From the NCBI RefSeq assembly GCF_003403075.1, contig NZ_CP031557.1, forward strand, positions 992,001 through 1,056,000: 64,000 bases of DNA, given 5' to 3'. Of the stretch, positions 33,238-42,636 are shown piece by piece (within the stretch, counting starts at the first letter, position 1; each line of letters starts with the position of its first letter). This stretch comes from Flavobacterium psychrotrophum (GTDB lineage: Bacteria; Bacteroidota; Bacteroidia; Flavobacteriales; Flavobacteriaceae). The notes under the pieces are model-generated. The model was not told where the DNA came from, made no database searches, and worked only from the letters and a program-made list of their open reading frames with translations. A program made the translations under genes and the position numbers.

Positions 33238-34503
33238 ATGAAAAATATAAATTTTAAGCCCCTGCTTTATATCGTGCTTGGCGTAGTTGTTGTCTTGTTA
33301 ATAGACTACTACCTGATTCGTAATCCTAAACAGGAGGAGGTAACAACAGTTGCAACAACAGCAAAAAATGAAGAGGGTACTGCTTCGAAGGAAGTTGAGC
33401 TGAATGAAGCACAGTTTAAAGCATCGTCTATAGAACTGGGTACATTTGCTTCAAAAAACCTGAGCGAAGTAGTTAATGCTAATGGCTATACCGAACTGCC
33501 GCCACAAAACCAGGCCGATGTTTCTGTACACTTAACCGGTGTAGTGTCTAAGATAAATATTATTGAAGGGCAGCATGTAAACAAAGGGCAGGTACTTGCC
33601 ATTGTAGAAAGCCCTGAGTTTGCAAAACTACAGGAAGCTTATGCTACTTCAAAAAGCAATCTGGAATTTCTGAGGCTCGAATTTGAAAGACAAAAAACGC
33701 TGAGCGATGAAAATGTAAATTCTAAAAAGGTTTTTCAGCGTACAAAAGCTGATTATGAAACCGAGAAAGCGCGTTTTGCTTCGCTGGGCAAACAGCTGTC
33801 ATTACTTAATATCAACAGTACTTCTGCAACGGCCAGTATGCCTGTTATTGCACCAATATCGGGTTATGTGACTAATGTAAATATAAAAATTGGCAGCAAT
33901 GCCGAGGTGGGTAAACCGTTGTTAAGCATTGTAGATAACTCTAAGCTACACGTAGACTTACTGGTTTATGAAAAAGACTTAGGTAAGGTAAAACCGGGAC
34001 AAACCATACGTTTTGTGCTAACTAACCAGGGTAATAAAGAGGTTATGGGTAAGGTGTTTAACATTAGCCAGGCTTTCGAAAATGAAACCAAATCGGTTGC
34101 GGTACATGCTGATATTCAAAATCCGGGGCCGGGGCTCATACCGGGTATGTATGTAAACGCGCTGATAGATGTGGGTGCTAATGCAGTACAGGCGTTGCCG
34201 AATGAAGCCATTGTAAAGGCAGACGGCAGGGAATACATTTTTGTACTGGAAGCAGGGCATAAAGAACAAGCCCACGATGATAAAGAAACTCATGAACATA
34301 ATGATGGCCACGCACACGAAGATAAAGGGGTAATGTACCACTTTAGGCGTGTTGAGGTTAAAACCGGCACAGCACAATTGGGTTATGTGCAGGTTACTGT
34401 ACTGGAGGCGTTGCCTAAAAACGCCCAATTGGTATTAAAGGGTGCATATTATATACAAAGCCACCTGATTAAAAGTGCCGGTGGCGGAGGGCATGAGCAT
34501 TAG
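33238..34503 (+). CDS. Periplasmic adaptor (MFP) of the heavy-metal RND pump
   Basis: 421 residues: N-terminal membrane anchor (about 9-28), lipoyl-like half motifs, alpha-hairpin coiled coil (about 120-200), beta-barrel, and a C-terminal membrane-proximal domain. A His-rich insert (about 341-362, with HEHNDGHAHED) and a C-terminal GGGHEH likely bind metal. It bridges the CzcA-TolC fusion and hands over metal ions. Confidence 0.9.
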   Translation: MKNINFKPLLYIVLGVVVVLLIDYYLIRNPKQEEVTTVATTAKNEEGTASKEVELNEAQFKASSIELGTFASKNLSEVVNANGYTELPPQNQADVSVHLTGVVSKINIIEGQHVNKGQVLAIVESPEFAKLQEAYATSKSNLEFLRLEFERQKTLSDENVNSKKVFQRTKADYETEKARFASLGKQLSLLNINSTSATASMPVIAPISGYVTNVNIKIGSNAEVGKPLLSIVDNSKLHVDLLVYEKDLGKVKPGQTIRFVLTNQGNKEVMGKVFNISQAFENETKSVAVHADIQNPGPGLIPGMYVNALIDVGANAVQALPNEAIVKADGREYIFVLEAGHKEQAHDDKETHEHNDGHAHEDKGVMYHFRRVEVKTGTAQLGYVQVTVLEALPKNAQLVLKGAYYIQSHLIKSAGGGGHEH

Positions 34504-34511
34504 TAAGATTA

Positions 34512-34672
34512 AGAGCCTGTTTAAAATTTATTTGATAATTTATCTATGCTTCTTTTTTGGCTGCAACTGCGTTAAATTTTATCATGATAGCGCGCTATCC
34601 CTCTAAAATTTGGCTTGTTTCGCTCAAAAATAACCAATAGACATTCTTAAAAAGAAAATTCAAACAGGCTCT
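34512..34672. mobile_element. MITE-like element with 11-bp terminal inverted repeats
   Basis: AGAGCCTGTTT (34512-34522) and AAACAGGCTCT (34662-34672) are perfect inverted repeats bounding 161 bp with no ORF. A shorter internal TGATAGCGCGCTATC-like palindrome lies near the centre. I see no clear target-site duplication. It fills the 225-bp gap between the adaptor gene and the convergent GIN-domain gene. Confidence 0.5.
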
Positions 34673-34728
34673 AAGCTATAATTAATGTATTGAGTGCTAT
34701 GTGGCATTGCGGCTAATATGCCTTGGTT

Positions 34729-35577
34729 TTATTTGTCCTTATCTTCCTTTTTAGAAAGTACGGCACTGTCTGCAAACTTTTTAAGAGTGATGGTCAGCTT
34801 GTCAGGATTGCCAAAAACTTCGGTCACTGTTTTGCCGCTGGCGCTCATAATAAGTGTTTCTGCTGCGCTTATACTGCTTTTTGCATAACTCTCTGTAGTA
34901 AGTTCAAGGTTTTTAACGGTAAAGCGTTTTCCTGTAAATTCTACCATATTATCTACCCTTACGGTGGCCTTATCGGCATCGCCCTCTATGGCGGCAACTG
35001 TTTTTTGGTACATATCCAGCTTTATGTCTTTGCAGGATATTAAAGCTTTTATTTTGGCATTTTTGCTAAGTGCTACAATTGCATTATCCGTTTTTAGGTT
35101 AAGTTCTGCCGTAGCCTTGTCATTCATATTCAGCGAAAAACTTTTTGCTTTTACGTTTAAAAATAACTTAGAAAAGTCAATGCTTTTAATGGCTATGCTG
35201 TCTGTTACCAGGTCTGTGGCGGCATAAAGCATAGATTCGTGTTTTGTGGTAATGCTTTTAAGGGTAGGGGTATAGCCTATGCGCACCACTATTTTTTTTG
35301 CACCACTTATCTCTTTACTGGTATAAAGGCGCAGGGTGGTGCCTTTTACTTCGGCCATAATAACTTCCTGCAAGTTGTCATCTGTTTCTACTTCCAGTGG
35401 TTTTGCTGCACCACTTACCAGGTAAGCCTCAATATTATCTTCTAATTCTATAGTGTCAAAAGCATCAAGCTCTTTTTGTACGGTAGTTACGTTTTTAGAG
35501 CCTTTAATTTTATCGCGCTTCTGGGCAAAGGTAACAGTGCTAATAGTGAGTAATGCAAGCAGGATAAGTCTTTTCAT
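34729..35577 (-). CDS. Exported head-GIN domain protein (DUF2807-like)
   Basis: 282 residues with a signal peptide at 1-18 (ending VTFAQ). The body is a regular series of short beta-strands rich in Lys, Thr and Ala, typical of the head-GIN (DUF2807) right-handed beta-helix. Function is not established. It ends a leftward set of GIN/PspC genes but is separated from the next by a terminator. The last 12 residues are very charged (KKEDKDK). Confidence 0.8.
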   Translation of the reverse strand: MKRLILLALLTISTVTFAQKRDKIKGSKNVTTVQKELDAFDTIELEDNIEAYLVSGAAKPLEVETDDNLQEVIMAEVKGTTLRLYTSKEISGAKKIVVRIGYTPTLKSITTKHESMLYAATDLVTDSIAIKSIDFSKLFLNVKAKSFSLNMNDKATAELNLKTDNAIVALSKNAKIKALISCKDIKLDMYQKTVAAIEGDADKATVRVDNMVEFTGKRFTVKNLELTTESYAKSSISAAETLIMSASGKTVTEVFGNPDKLTITLKKFADSAVLSKKEDKDK

Positions 35578-35698
35578 AAAATGTATCTGAATATATTGGT
35601 GGAAACAAATATAGCGAACCCTTAAAACAAAAACTACTTAAAATTATTTTGTAGCATATAAGTTTTAACGTTTTGTATTACAGATGCTGTAGGCATAT

Positions 35699-35728
35699 AA
35701 AAAATAACCCCACCGGTATGGCAGGGTT
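35699..35728 (-). terminator. Intrinsic terminator after the GIN/PspC operon
   Basis: AACCC (35706-35710) and GGGTT (35724-35728) with an inner CC/GG pair, followed on the minus strand by T6. It separates the 35747 gene from the 34729 gene. Confidence 0.55.
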
Positions 35729-35746
35729 GTATATGGTATTATTTTT

Positions 35747-36466
35747 TTATCGCTGTTCTACAGAACCGCCGGAAGAAGCGTCTTTTTGAAGCGACTCAGG
35801 TGTTTTTACATAATTTATGCTACTACCGCCGGAGGCATCTGCGGTAAGTTTTTTTACAGCATTTACCGTTACAGATGCCCCACCTGAGGCATCGGCATCT
35901 ACCGTACTAGCTACAAGGCTGCCGGCATCTACTGAGCTGCCACCACTGGCATCAACATTAAATGTAGTTGTGGTACCTTTTATTGTTGAGTTACTTCCGC
36001 CGCTGGCATCAAGGGTAATTTTTTGAGCATCAGCACTAATTTCTATATGGCTACCGCCACCTGCATCCAGCACTAGGTTATTGGTTTTAAATACCGTATT
36101 GCCTTTTACAGATGTACCTCCGGATGATTCAATACCTTCCAGTGTGGGCAGGGTAATACTTACTATTGTTGCTGAAGACGAGTGCATGTTTTTATCGGTA
36201 TAAACTTTAAGTATACCACCACTTACTTCCGTTTTTATGTGGCGTTGCAGGTTATCATCAGCTTCTACGCTAATGGTTACCGCATTGCCCTGGCTTATAT
36301 AAACCTCAAGCCCGTCTTTAGCCGAAATTTTTGTGAAGGCACCATTAACCGTGCGCTTTTCGGTAACAATGTTTCCGCTGCCGTTAATTCCCATGCACGA
36401 GGTAAAAAGTAGTGCTGCAATAATAGCAACAGCTGCTTTGGCAATGTGTACAAAAACTTTTATCAT
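35747..36466 (-). CDS. Head-GIN domain lipoprotein (DUF2807)
   Basis: 239 residues. Signal with lipobox-like LFTSC (Cys about 24), suggesting a lipoprotein. The C-terminal half repeats DASGGSS/DASGGAS about every 18-20 residues, the hallmark of the GIN beta-helix. It lies 11 bp after the PspC gene in one operon. Confidence 0.85.
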   Translation of the reverse strand: MIKVFVHIAKAAVAIIAALLFTSCMGINGSGNIVTEKRTVNGAFTKISAKDGLEVYISQGNAVTISVEADDNLQRHIKTEVSGGILKVYTDKNMHSSSATIVSITLPTLEGIESSGGTSVKGNTVFKTNNLVLDAGGGSHIEISADAQKITLDASGGSNSTIKGTTTTFNVDASGGSSVDAGSLVASTVDADASGGASVTVNAVKKLTADASGGSSINYVKTPESLQKDASSGGSVEQR

Positions 36467-36477
36467 GGTTGTAAAAT

Positions 36478-38304
36478 TTAGTTGCTCTTGTTTAGCTGCC
36501 TTTCACGTTCTTTGATCGCTATTTCCCTTTCTTTAAGTTCAATTTCTCTTTCGCGCTCGTTAATGCTCTTTTGTGCATTGTTTATTGAACGTTGCGCATC
36601 GCCCGGCTCTGTTACAGGTGCTACTGGCTCTGGCGGGGCAGGTAACATCTCAACTTGTTCAATGCTTATTACAGGGTTTCCATTTTCGTCGGTAACGCAG
36701 TCAAAACATTCTACTTTCTCAGATCCCATATGGTACAGGTGCTCATCGTTATCAAACCAAAGGTCAAAGAAATCATTATCACTGTCGTCAAAATGTTTTA
36801 CGCTGCCGTCTGGCTGAAAACTATAACCTTCAGGCAGGTACAGGTACACTTCTACATTTTGCTGGTGCCATTTAGACTCAGCGGGTGTAAGCAAATAATT
36901 GTTTAAAATTAAGTTATTTCCTTCAACTTTAAAACCATAATCTATTGTTTTTGCAATATCGCGGGCTTCGTTCATAGATAAGCCCCTTGCTTTGCGCTCT
37001 ACCTGTATATATGGTTTGTTGCCTTCCGCCTTCATTATGTATAGCCTAACCTCGTTACTAAATATAAGATCATGGCCTACAGAGTCCTGCACGGGCTCGA
37101 AAGTACGGGTATCGTTTACAGATTTTGCGTAGTAATTATCGTAAGTGAATTTTATGTTCAGTGGTTCCTGGTCGCTAATGTTAAGGTCGCTTTTTACAAC
37201 TACTTTTCCTTCGCTACTAAACTGTGCCGATTGTTGCAAACCAAAATAAGCGCAACCGCAAATACTGGCTATCCATATTACAAGCAGTGAAAAGAAAGCA
37301 GCAGTACCTATAGATTTCATGTTTGTAATAAGTATTCTTAACCCAAGTAAAAATATCCCCAGGAAAGGTATACCTATAGCAAAGAACATACAAACGGCAG
37401 TAAGCCAGATTGGGGCAGTGCCAGAGTTAACAAGCTCAACATAAGGGTACCAGCCCGGTGCTGTAGCAGATGTAGCAAACAGCACTATGATAAAGAATAC
37501 TAACATTGTGCCCAGTACAAGCCCGGCCCATATAGTTAGCAGTGCTCCAAGAATTTTGCCTATAACCTTAAAGATGCTTTTAAACATACTCCCTACGCCA
37601 TGGCCGGCACGCTCAAAACCTGTTTTTACATTACCACCTATCTTGTCGTAGTCTACGTTTTTTAGCCTGTCGCTTACCTGGGCAAACTCTTCACGTACTT
37701 TTTTTTCGATGTTAGATATGTTAATGGGCTCACCGCGCATCTCCAGCTTTTCTGTAGTGGTTATTGCCGGTGGTATTAATACCCATAGCAGCAGGTACAC
37801 TATAGATGCTGTACCAAAAGATGCTATTAGCAGCAGTATAAATATTATACGTATCCAAAGTGGTTCCAGCCTTGTGTAATGCCCCAGGCCGGCGCATACG
37901 CCAGATACCATTGCATTATCTGTATCACGATAAAACTTTTTGGTACGGTAGTATTCAAAGCCAGCACTACCGGGTTCGCCCGCATTACCGGATGTATAAT
38001 CAGCATTGCCGGATGCGCTTCCGGCGCCGTTAGCACCTTCTTCGTCTATCCTGTAATCTTCAGGCTTACCCATTATAGAGATAACCTCGTCTATTTCGCG
38101 CTGTCCTACTACCTGCTTGTCGGTCTTTATTTTTTCTGAAAGCAGCTCAGCAATACGCGCCTCAATATCACTCATGATCTCGTCTTTGCCATCGGGCGAA
38201 AGCGAACGCTTAATCGCGTCAAAGTAGCGGTTCAGCTTTTGGTAGGCATCTTCATCAATATGGAAGAATATGCCTCCTAAATTAATACTTACTGTTTTAT
38301 TCAT
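36478..38304 (-). CDS. PspC-domain membrane protein
   Basis: 608 residues. N-terminal 1-90 is a conserved cytoplasmic region seen ahead of PspC in Bacteroidota; PspC domain about 118-180 (FYRDTDNAMVSGVCAGLGHY, then TM); further TM segments to about 365; a periplasmic domain; and a long charged C-terminal coiled coil (EREREIELKEREIAIKERER). PspC proteins signal envelope stress. It overlaps the PadR gene by 8 bp, so both are made together. Confidence 0.88.
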   Translation of the reverse strand: MNKTVSINLGGIFFHIDEDAYQKLNRYFDAIKRSLSPDGKDEIMSDIEARIAELLSEKIKTDKQVVGQREIDEVISIMGKPEDYRIDEEGANGAGSASGNADYTSGNAGEPGSAGFEYYRTKKFYRDTDNAMVSGVCAGLGHYTRLEPLWIRIIFILLLIASFGTASIVYLLLWVLIPPAITTTEKLEMRGEPINISNIEKKVREEFAQVSDRLKNVDYDKIGGNVKTGFERAGHGVGSMFKSIFKVIGKILGALLTIWAGLVLGTMLVFFIIVLFATSATAPGWYPYVELVNSGTAPIWLTAVCMFFAIGIPFLGIFLLGLRILITNMKSIGTAAFFSLLVIWIASICGCAYFGLQQSAQFSSEGKVVVKSDLNISDQEPLNIKFTYDNYYAKSVNDTRTFEPVQDSVGHDLIFSNEVRLYIMKAEGNKPYIQVERKARGLSMNEARDIAKTIDYGFKVEGNNLILNNYLLTPAESKWHQQNVEVYLYLPEGYSFQPDGSVKHFDDSDNDFFDLWFDNDEHLYHMGSEKVECFDCVTDENGNPVISIEQVEMLPAPPEPVAPVTEPGDAQRSINNAQKSINEREREIELKEREIAIKERERQLNKSN

Positions 38305-38641
38305 GGCTCTTTGATTTTATGGTGGTAATTGTTGTAACTGCGTCGCTCAGTTCTGTCCAGGTATTATTTAACTCTTTTAAAAAAACTTTTCCATTCTCGG
38401 TAAGGCCATAGTATTTTCGTGGCGGCCCCGATGTAGATTCTTCCCAACGGTAACTTAGTAAACCGTCATTTTTTAGTCTTGTAAGCAGTGGGTAAACAGT
38501 ACCCTCTACCACAAGCAACTTTGCGTTTTTAAGGGTGTCGAGTATCTCGCTGGTATATGCTTCCTTTTCTCTTAATACAGATAGGATGCAAAATTCCAGT
38601 ACCCCTTTGCGCATCTGGGCTTTGGTATTTTCAACATTCAT
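38297..38641 (-). CDS. PadR-family transcriptional regulator
   Basis: 114 residues: winged helix with GVLEFCILSVLREKEAYTSEI, the recognition stretch and wing (GPPRKYYGLTENG), and a C-terminal dimer helix. PadR proteins are usually local repressors. Being inside the GIN/PspC operon, it probably regulates that operon. Confidence 0.9.
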   Translation of the reverse strand: MNVENTKAQMRKGVLEFCILSVLREKEAYTSEILDTLKNAKLLVVEGTVYPLLTRLKNDGLLSYRWEESTSGPPRKYYGLTENGKVFLKELNNTWTELSDAVTTITTIKSKSHE

Positions 38642-38662
38642 AGGTTCTTCTCATTTATATTT

Positions 38663-39427
38663 TTAATTAAGGGTAAGCTTTTGCGTAGCCCTTTGTATAC
38701 TGTAAGCATTGTCGCCAAGGTTTATCTGGGCGGGTTCTCCATAGTAGGTAATACTGCTGGAGGCATCGGTACTTATTTTTATGGCAGTATCTGTATATAT
38801 GGCTACAGCCGAAGCATTTTTAGCCATTACATCGGCAGATTTACAAATAAACTGCCCCGCCTGTATAGATGCGCTGCTGCAAAAAAACTGTGCATCTGCC
38901 GCAGATCCTGATATTTTAATATACCCTCCGGCAGTAACATCGCCTTTAAATTTACCGGCATTTACCGTGCCCCTAAAGCCTGAACCGTTTTTAGATACAA
39001 TGCGGCAGGTTCCGGTAGCCTTAATATTTCCTACAAAGGTAGCACCGGTTTCCAGTTTTATGTCGGCATCAGCAACTTCTAATATGCCTGTTGCTTTTAC
39101 CACAGCGCCGTTTGTTACTTTAAAGCCGGTTACCTGTGGTTGTGTAACAAATACCCTTACTGTACTTACCTGTGGTTTTGACTCGGCCTGGTTTTTAATA
39201 TATACTTTTAATGTGTTCCCTTTAAACTCTGTAGCCACATTATCAAGTGCCTCCCTGTTGTTTGCTTCTACTTTTACGCTGGTTGCATTACCCTGGGTGT
39301 AGATTACCTCAATGCCGTTTTTTACCTCAAGCGTTGTTGCAGGTTTTGCTGTTCTTGTTTCTGTTACCTGTGCCTGTGCCATCATTCCTGTTAGGGCTGT
39401 TATGGCGATGATGATTAATTGTTTCAT
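38663..39427 (-). CDS. Exported head-GIN domain protein (DUF2807), first gene of the PadR/PspC operon
   Basis: 254 residues from ATG at 39427, chosen because it gives a clean signal peptide (MKQLIIIAITALTGMMAQAQ); a frame extending to 39538 adds a His/Ser-rich leader from repetitive DNA. The body is a GIN beta-helix with regular short strands. 21 bp before the PadR gene. The 39428-39723 gap upstream contains TGATGATGATT simple repeats and a TATATTTG -7-like element (minus strand, 39617-39610). Confidence 0.82.
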   Translation of the reverse strand: MKQLIIIAITALTGMMAQAQVTETRTAKPATTLEVKNGIEVIYTQGNATSVKVEANNREALDNVATEFKGNTLKVYIKNQAESKPQVSTVRVFVTQPQVTGFKVTNGAVVKATGILEVADADIKLETGATFVGNIKATGTCRIVSKNGSGFRGTVNAGKFKGDVTAGGYIKISGSAADAQFFCSSASIQAGQFICKSADVMAKNASAVAIYTDTAIKISTDASSSITYYGEPAQINLGDNAYSIQRATQKLTLN

Positions 39428-39723
39428 TACTGTTCGTTTTTTGATGATGATTGAAATCCTGTGATTGATGATGATGATTTTCTGACTGCTGCCGGCCGCA
39501 GGCAGATGATGATTTGATTGATGACTAACTCCTAACACGGCGCCGGCTTCCGTTAACTTATAATAGCTGTATTTGCATAGTATGTTCTTATAACCATTAA
39601 TTTCTTATGCAAATATATATCTTTAATCAGGTAGTTTGTATCGCATAGTACTTATATTTAACAAAATATTAACATTTGTTAATTCCGTAATAAATTGTAA
39701 ATTAGCTGTAAACCTTATAGATA

Positions 39724-40179
39724 ATGGAATTTACTCCTTCTAAGCTTAATACCTTCCTGTTATTCAAGTTGCCTTCGGCATACTTTTGCGGCGTAAGAAC
39801 AAAGCAAATAAATAAAGAACAATGCACGGTTTCTGTAAAACACCGCTGGATAAACCAAAACCCGTTTAACAGTATGTATTTTGCCGTACAGGCCATGGCT
39901 GCCGAACTTAGTACAGGTGCACTCGTAATGTATCATATAAAAGAAAGTGGTAAAAAGATATCAATGCTGGTGGCTAATAATAAAAGTACCTTTACTAAAA
40001 AGGCGCGGGGGCGTATAACCTTTATATGTACAGACGGGCACCTTATAAAAGATGCCATAACTCAAACTATAGCTACGGGCGAGGGGCAAACCTTCTGGAT
40101 GAAATCTGTAGGTACAGATGAAGCCGGAGATGTGGTTAGCGAGCTGCAGTTTGAATGGAGTGTGCGTGTAAAACCGTGA
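39724..40179 (+). CDS. DUF4442 (hotdog-fold, PaaI-like) protein
   Basis: 151 residues. Pattern of the hotdog thioesterase-like DUF4442 family: N-terminal helix, HRWINQNPFNSMYFAVQAMAAEL central helix, then beta-sheet. A possible acyl-CoA handling role; no clear catalytic residue is visible. Monocistronic, divergent from the GIN operon. Confidence 0.75.
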   Translation: MEFTPSKLNTFLLFKLPSAYFCGVRTKQINKEQCTVSVKHRWINQNPFNSMYFAVQAMAAELSTGALVMYHIKESGKKISMLVANNKSTFTKKARGRITFICTDGHLIKDAITQTIATGEGQTFWMKSVGTDEAGDVVSELQFEWSVRVKP

Positions 40180-40268
40180 AAGAAATCACAAAGATTAGTT
40201 AAACCCGTGTATAATTGCCCTCTCCGTTGCCACGGTAGGGTATTTTTGTATGTAGAAAATAGATAGGT

Positions 40269-41174
40269 ATGAAAGTTTTAATTACCGGTGCCACGGGGCT
40301 GGTGGGTACAGAGCTGGTGTCTATGCTCCTTAAGGGTGGCTACCATGTTAACTACCTTACCACGTCTAAAAATAAGGTGCAGCACGATGAAAAATACAAC
40401 GGGTATTTATGGAACCCCGATAAGGGAGAAATAGATCCGCATTGTATAGACGGCGTGGGTACTATAATTCACCTTGCGGGTGCTTCTATAGGCAAACGAT
40501 GGACGTCAAAATATAAGCAGGAAATACTGCAAAGCCGTATACTTACTACAAATGTTTTGCACAGTCTTTTAAAGAACACACAAAACAGCGTGCACGAATT
40601 TGTGTCGGCAAGTGCCATAGGTATCTATCCGTCAAGTACAGATACCGTATATACCGAAGATAGTACAGAGCGCGACAGTTCTTTCCTGGGCACCGTTGTG
40701 CAAAAGTGGGAAGCCGCTGCCGATGAGATAGCTAAACTGGGCATTCGTGTAGCTAAAATTCGCACGGGGCTGGTGCTTAGTGGCAAAAGCGGTGTGCTTA
40801 AAGAAATGGCTGCACCGGCAAGGTTTGGCCTTGGGGCGGCTTTTGGCAGTGGGACACAAATGCAATCGTGGATTCACCTTACAGATCTTGCAGGTATTTA
40901 TTATTATGCCCTTAAAAACGAACTAGAAGGGGTTTATAATGCCGCTGCACCGCATCCGGTAACCCAAAATGAGCTGGTTAAAACCCTGGCCCGTGTACTT
41001 GGCAAGCCTTATTTTATGCCAAACATTCCTAAGTTTGTAATGGAAGCCGTTTTGGGCGAAATGAGCACCTTGCTTTTTGACAGCCAGAATGTAAGTGCCC
41101 GTAAAATAATAAATGAGGGCTACCAGTTTAAATTCTTGTCGCTTGAAAAAGCGATTGAAGATGCGCTTAAGTAA
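40269..41174 (+). CDS. TIGR01777-family NAD(P)-dependent epimerase (YfcH/SulA-like)
   Basis: 301 residues, extended SDR. Cofactor loop GATGLVG at 7-13, HLAGASIGKRWT, SASAIGIYP, and a C-terminal DUF1731-like region (PHPVTQNELVKTLARVLGKP). Reaction unknown; bacterial YfcH has been linked to cell division phenotypes. Stop is close to the convergent DUF4174 remnant. Confidence 0.9.
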   Translation: MKVLITGATGLVGTELVSMLLKGGYHVNYLTTSKNKVQHDEKYNGYLWNPDKGEIDPHCIDGVGTIIHLAGASIGKRWTSKYKQEILQSRILTTNVLHSLLKNTQNSVHEFVSASAIGIYPSSTDTVYTEDSTERDSSFLGTVVQKWEAAADEIAKLGIRVAKIRTGLVLSGKSGVLKEMAAPARFGLGAAFGSGTQMQSWIHLTDLAGIYYYALKNELEGVYNAAAPHPVTQNELVKTLARVLGKPYFMPNIPKFVMEAVLGEMSTLLFDSQNVSARKIINEGYQFKFLSLEKAIEDALK

Positions 41175-41178
41175 AGAG

Positions 41179-41833
41179 CTAATTACCCGTTTGTTTTAAT
41201 TTATCAATCATTTTATAAACTTCATCGGGGCCATACTCACCAATGTAGGTCATAAAAGTACCGTCTGTCTTATTACTGCTGCATTGCCATAGTTGGCCTC
41301 AGCCGGGAAAAGAAGTTTGAGAACATAATTGTCTTTATCCGAAAACCATTTAATATGTTTCCTTTTATAACTATAGATAGCATTGGGTTGTTGTTGATTA
41401 TAGATATAAAACATTTTTCCGGGTGCAAGTTTTTGTGCTTTGTTGTAAAAGCTTTTATTTAAAATGCTCCAGGAAGACAAAGTCTCTTGGGGTTCAATGA
41501 CAGGATAAGACGTAATGTAATTAATAATTATAAATTCATCATCCTTAATTTTTTCATTATTGGCTTGATTTAAATATTGGCGTAGCCCTGCTAACTCTAC
41601 TGTTGTAAGTTTACCTTCGCGCTGGCGCACATACAACACGGCAATCTTTTTTTATCATTTTCAAGATATACATCAACATTTATATGATGATCAATGCTCT
41701 TTTCAAAATTGTCATTTGTTGTGAGAGTAAGTTTTTTGTCAATTTCTATATAATAGCTAAAGTCCTGCGCGCTGCATATGGTACAAAACATAAGCATGGC
41801 CATTAGTGCAGCATTTTTAAGTAATGAGTTCAT
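41179..41833 (-). pseudogene. Frameshifted DUF4174 paralogue
   Basis: Three frames together match the intact gene at 41866-42504. Frame A from ATG 41833 matches up to LENDKK, then shifts at a run of seven A (about 41646-41652); frame B continues from LYVRQREGKL to YGNAAVI near 41280; frame C resumes with DGTFMTYIGEYG and ends at TAG 41179. Signal peptide is still present. Two shifts indicate decay, although homopolymer sequencing errors are possible at the first. Confidence 0.8.
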
Positions 41834-41865
41834 GGTAGGTGTAGTATTTTGTGATTTTGAATATC

Positions 41866-42504
41866 CTAACCTTTTAATTTATTTATCATTTCTAAAACGG
41901 TATCTCCATCATATTCACCCAAATGTGATATAAAGGAGCCATCGGGGCTTATAACAGCTACGTTGCCATAGTCGCCCTCTGCTGTAAAAAGTAACTTAAG
42001 AATGTAGTTTTCCTTATCTGCAAATGCTCTTGTATGATGCACTGCATATTGTTCATTCCGGGGGTGGTCGTTATAAATAGCAAAATGCTGTTGGGGTACA
42101 GTATTGTTTAATTTTTTGAGGTATGCCTTTTTAGTTGCATAGTGTATGGGCAATGGATAATCATCGTCAAAAGGTACTGACGTTACATAGTCAATAATAA
42201 TGTATTTTGATGCAGTTACGCGAATGTTTCCCTGTTCTTTCAAAAATTTTCGCAACTCATCTATTTCATCTTTTGTTAGCTTGCCATATCTTTTTCTTTC
42301 GAACAAAACAGCGATTTTACTGTCATTGCTTTCTAAGTAAACATCAATATTCTTTTTATAGTCAATGCTTTTTTCAAAGTCAGTTTTGGTTGTTAGGGTA
42401 AGTTTTTTGTCAATCTCAATATAGTATTTAAGATTTTGTGCATTGCTGATAAAAGAAAAAGCAAACAATAATAAAAGCATTGCTTTTTTAAGAAGTGTGC
42501 TCAT
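41866..42504 (-). CDS. DUF4174-like exported protein
   Basis: 212 residues; signal peptide 1-22 (ending FISNAQ). Followed by a thioredoxin-like layout as in DUF4174: AVLFERKRYGKL, a long central helix, and ISPDGSFISHLGEYDGDTVLEMI at the C-terminus. No Cys pair is seen. Function unknown. Intact member of a tandem pair; the downstream copy is broken. Confidence 0.75.
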   Translation of the reverse strand: MSTLLKKAMLLLLFAFSFISNAQNLKYYIEIDKKLTLTTKTDFEKSIDYKKNIDVYLESNDSKIAVLFERKRYGKLTKDEIDELRKFLKEQGNIRVTASKYIIIDYVTSVPFDDDYPLPIHYATKKAYLKKLNNTVPQQHFAIYNDHPRNEQYAVHHTRAFADKENYILKLLFTAEGDYGNVAVISPDGSFISHLGEYDGDTVLEMINKLKG

Positions 42505-42598
42505 AAATTACATGATAAGGTTGGTTAGGGTAAATATACCAAATTATTTTAGATGTGTTTAGTTTAATGACAAATTGGCATTTTACAAAATTTGGCAA

Positions 42599-42606
42599 TA
42601 CTTTTG
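42599..42606 (+). promoter_or_regulatory. Predicted -7 element of the grpE-dnaJ operon
   Basis: TACTTTTG, exact TAnnTTTG match, 30 bp upstream of the grpE start; a TTG at 42575-42577 is 21 bp further upstream. No CIRCE element is present. Confidence 0.6.
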
Positions 42607-42636
42607 CAACTCGCTAAAGCGATCATTTGACACATA

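Noticed and set aside
41250..41700. Programmed frameshift in the DUF4174 paralogue
   Set aside because: Two separate shifts are needed and no stimulatory structure is visible; decay or sequencing error is simpler.
42560..42636. A CIRCE element (TTAGCACTC inverted repeat) upstream of grpE
   Set aside because: Only loosely repeated TTGGCA words are present; no CIRCE consensus. Heat regulation here cannot be claimed.
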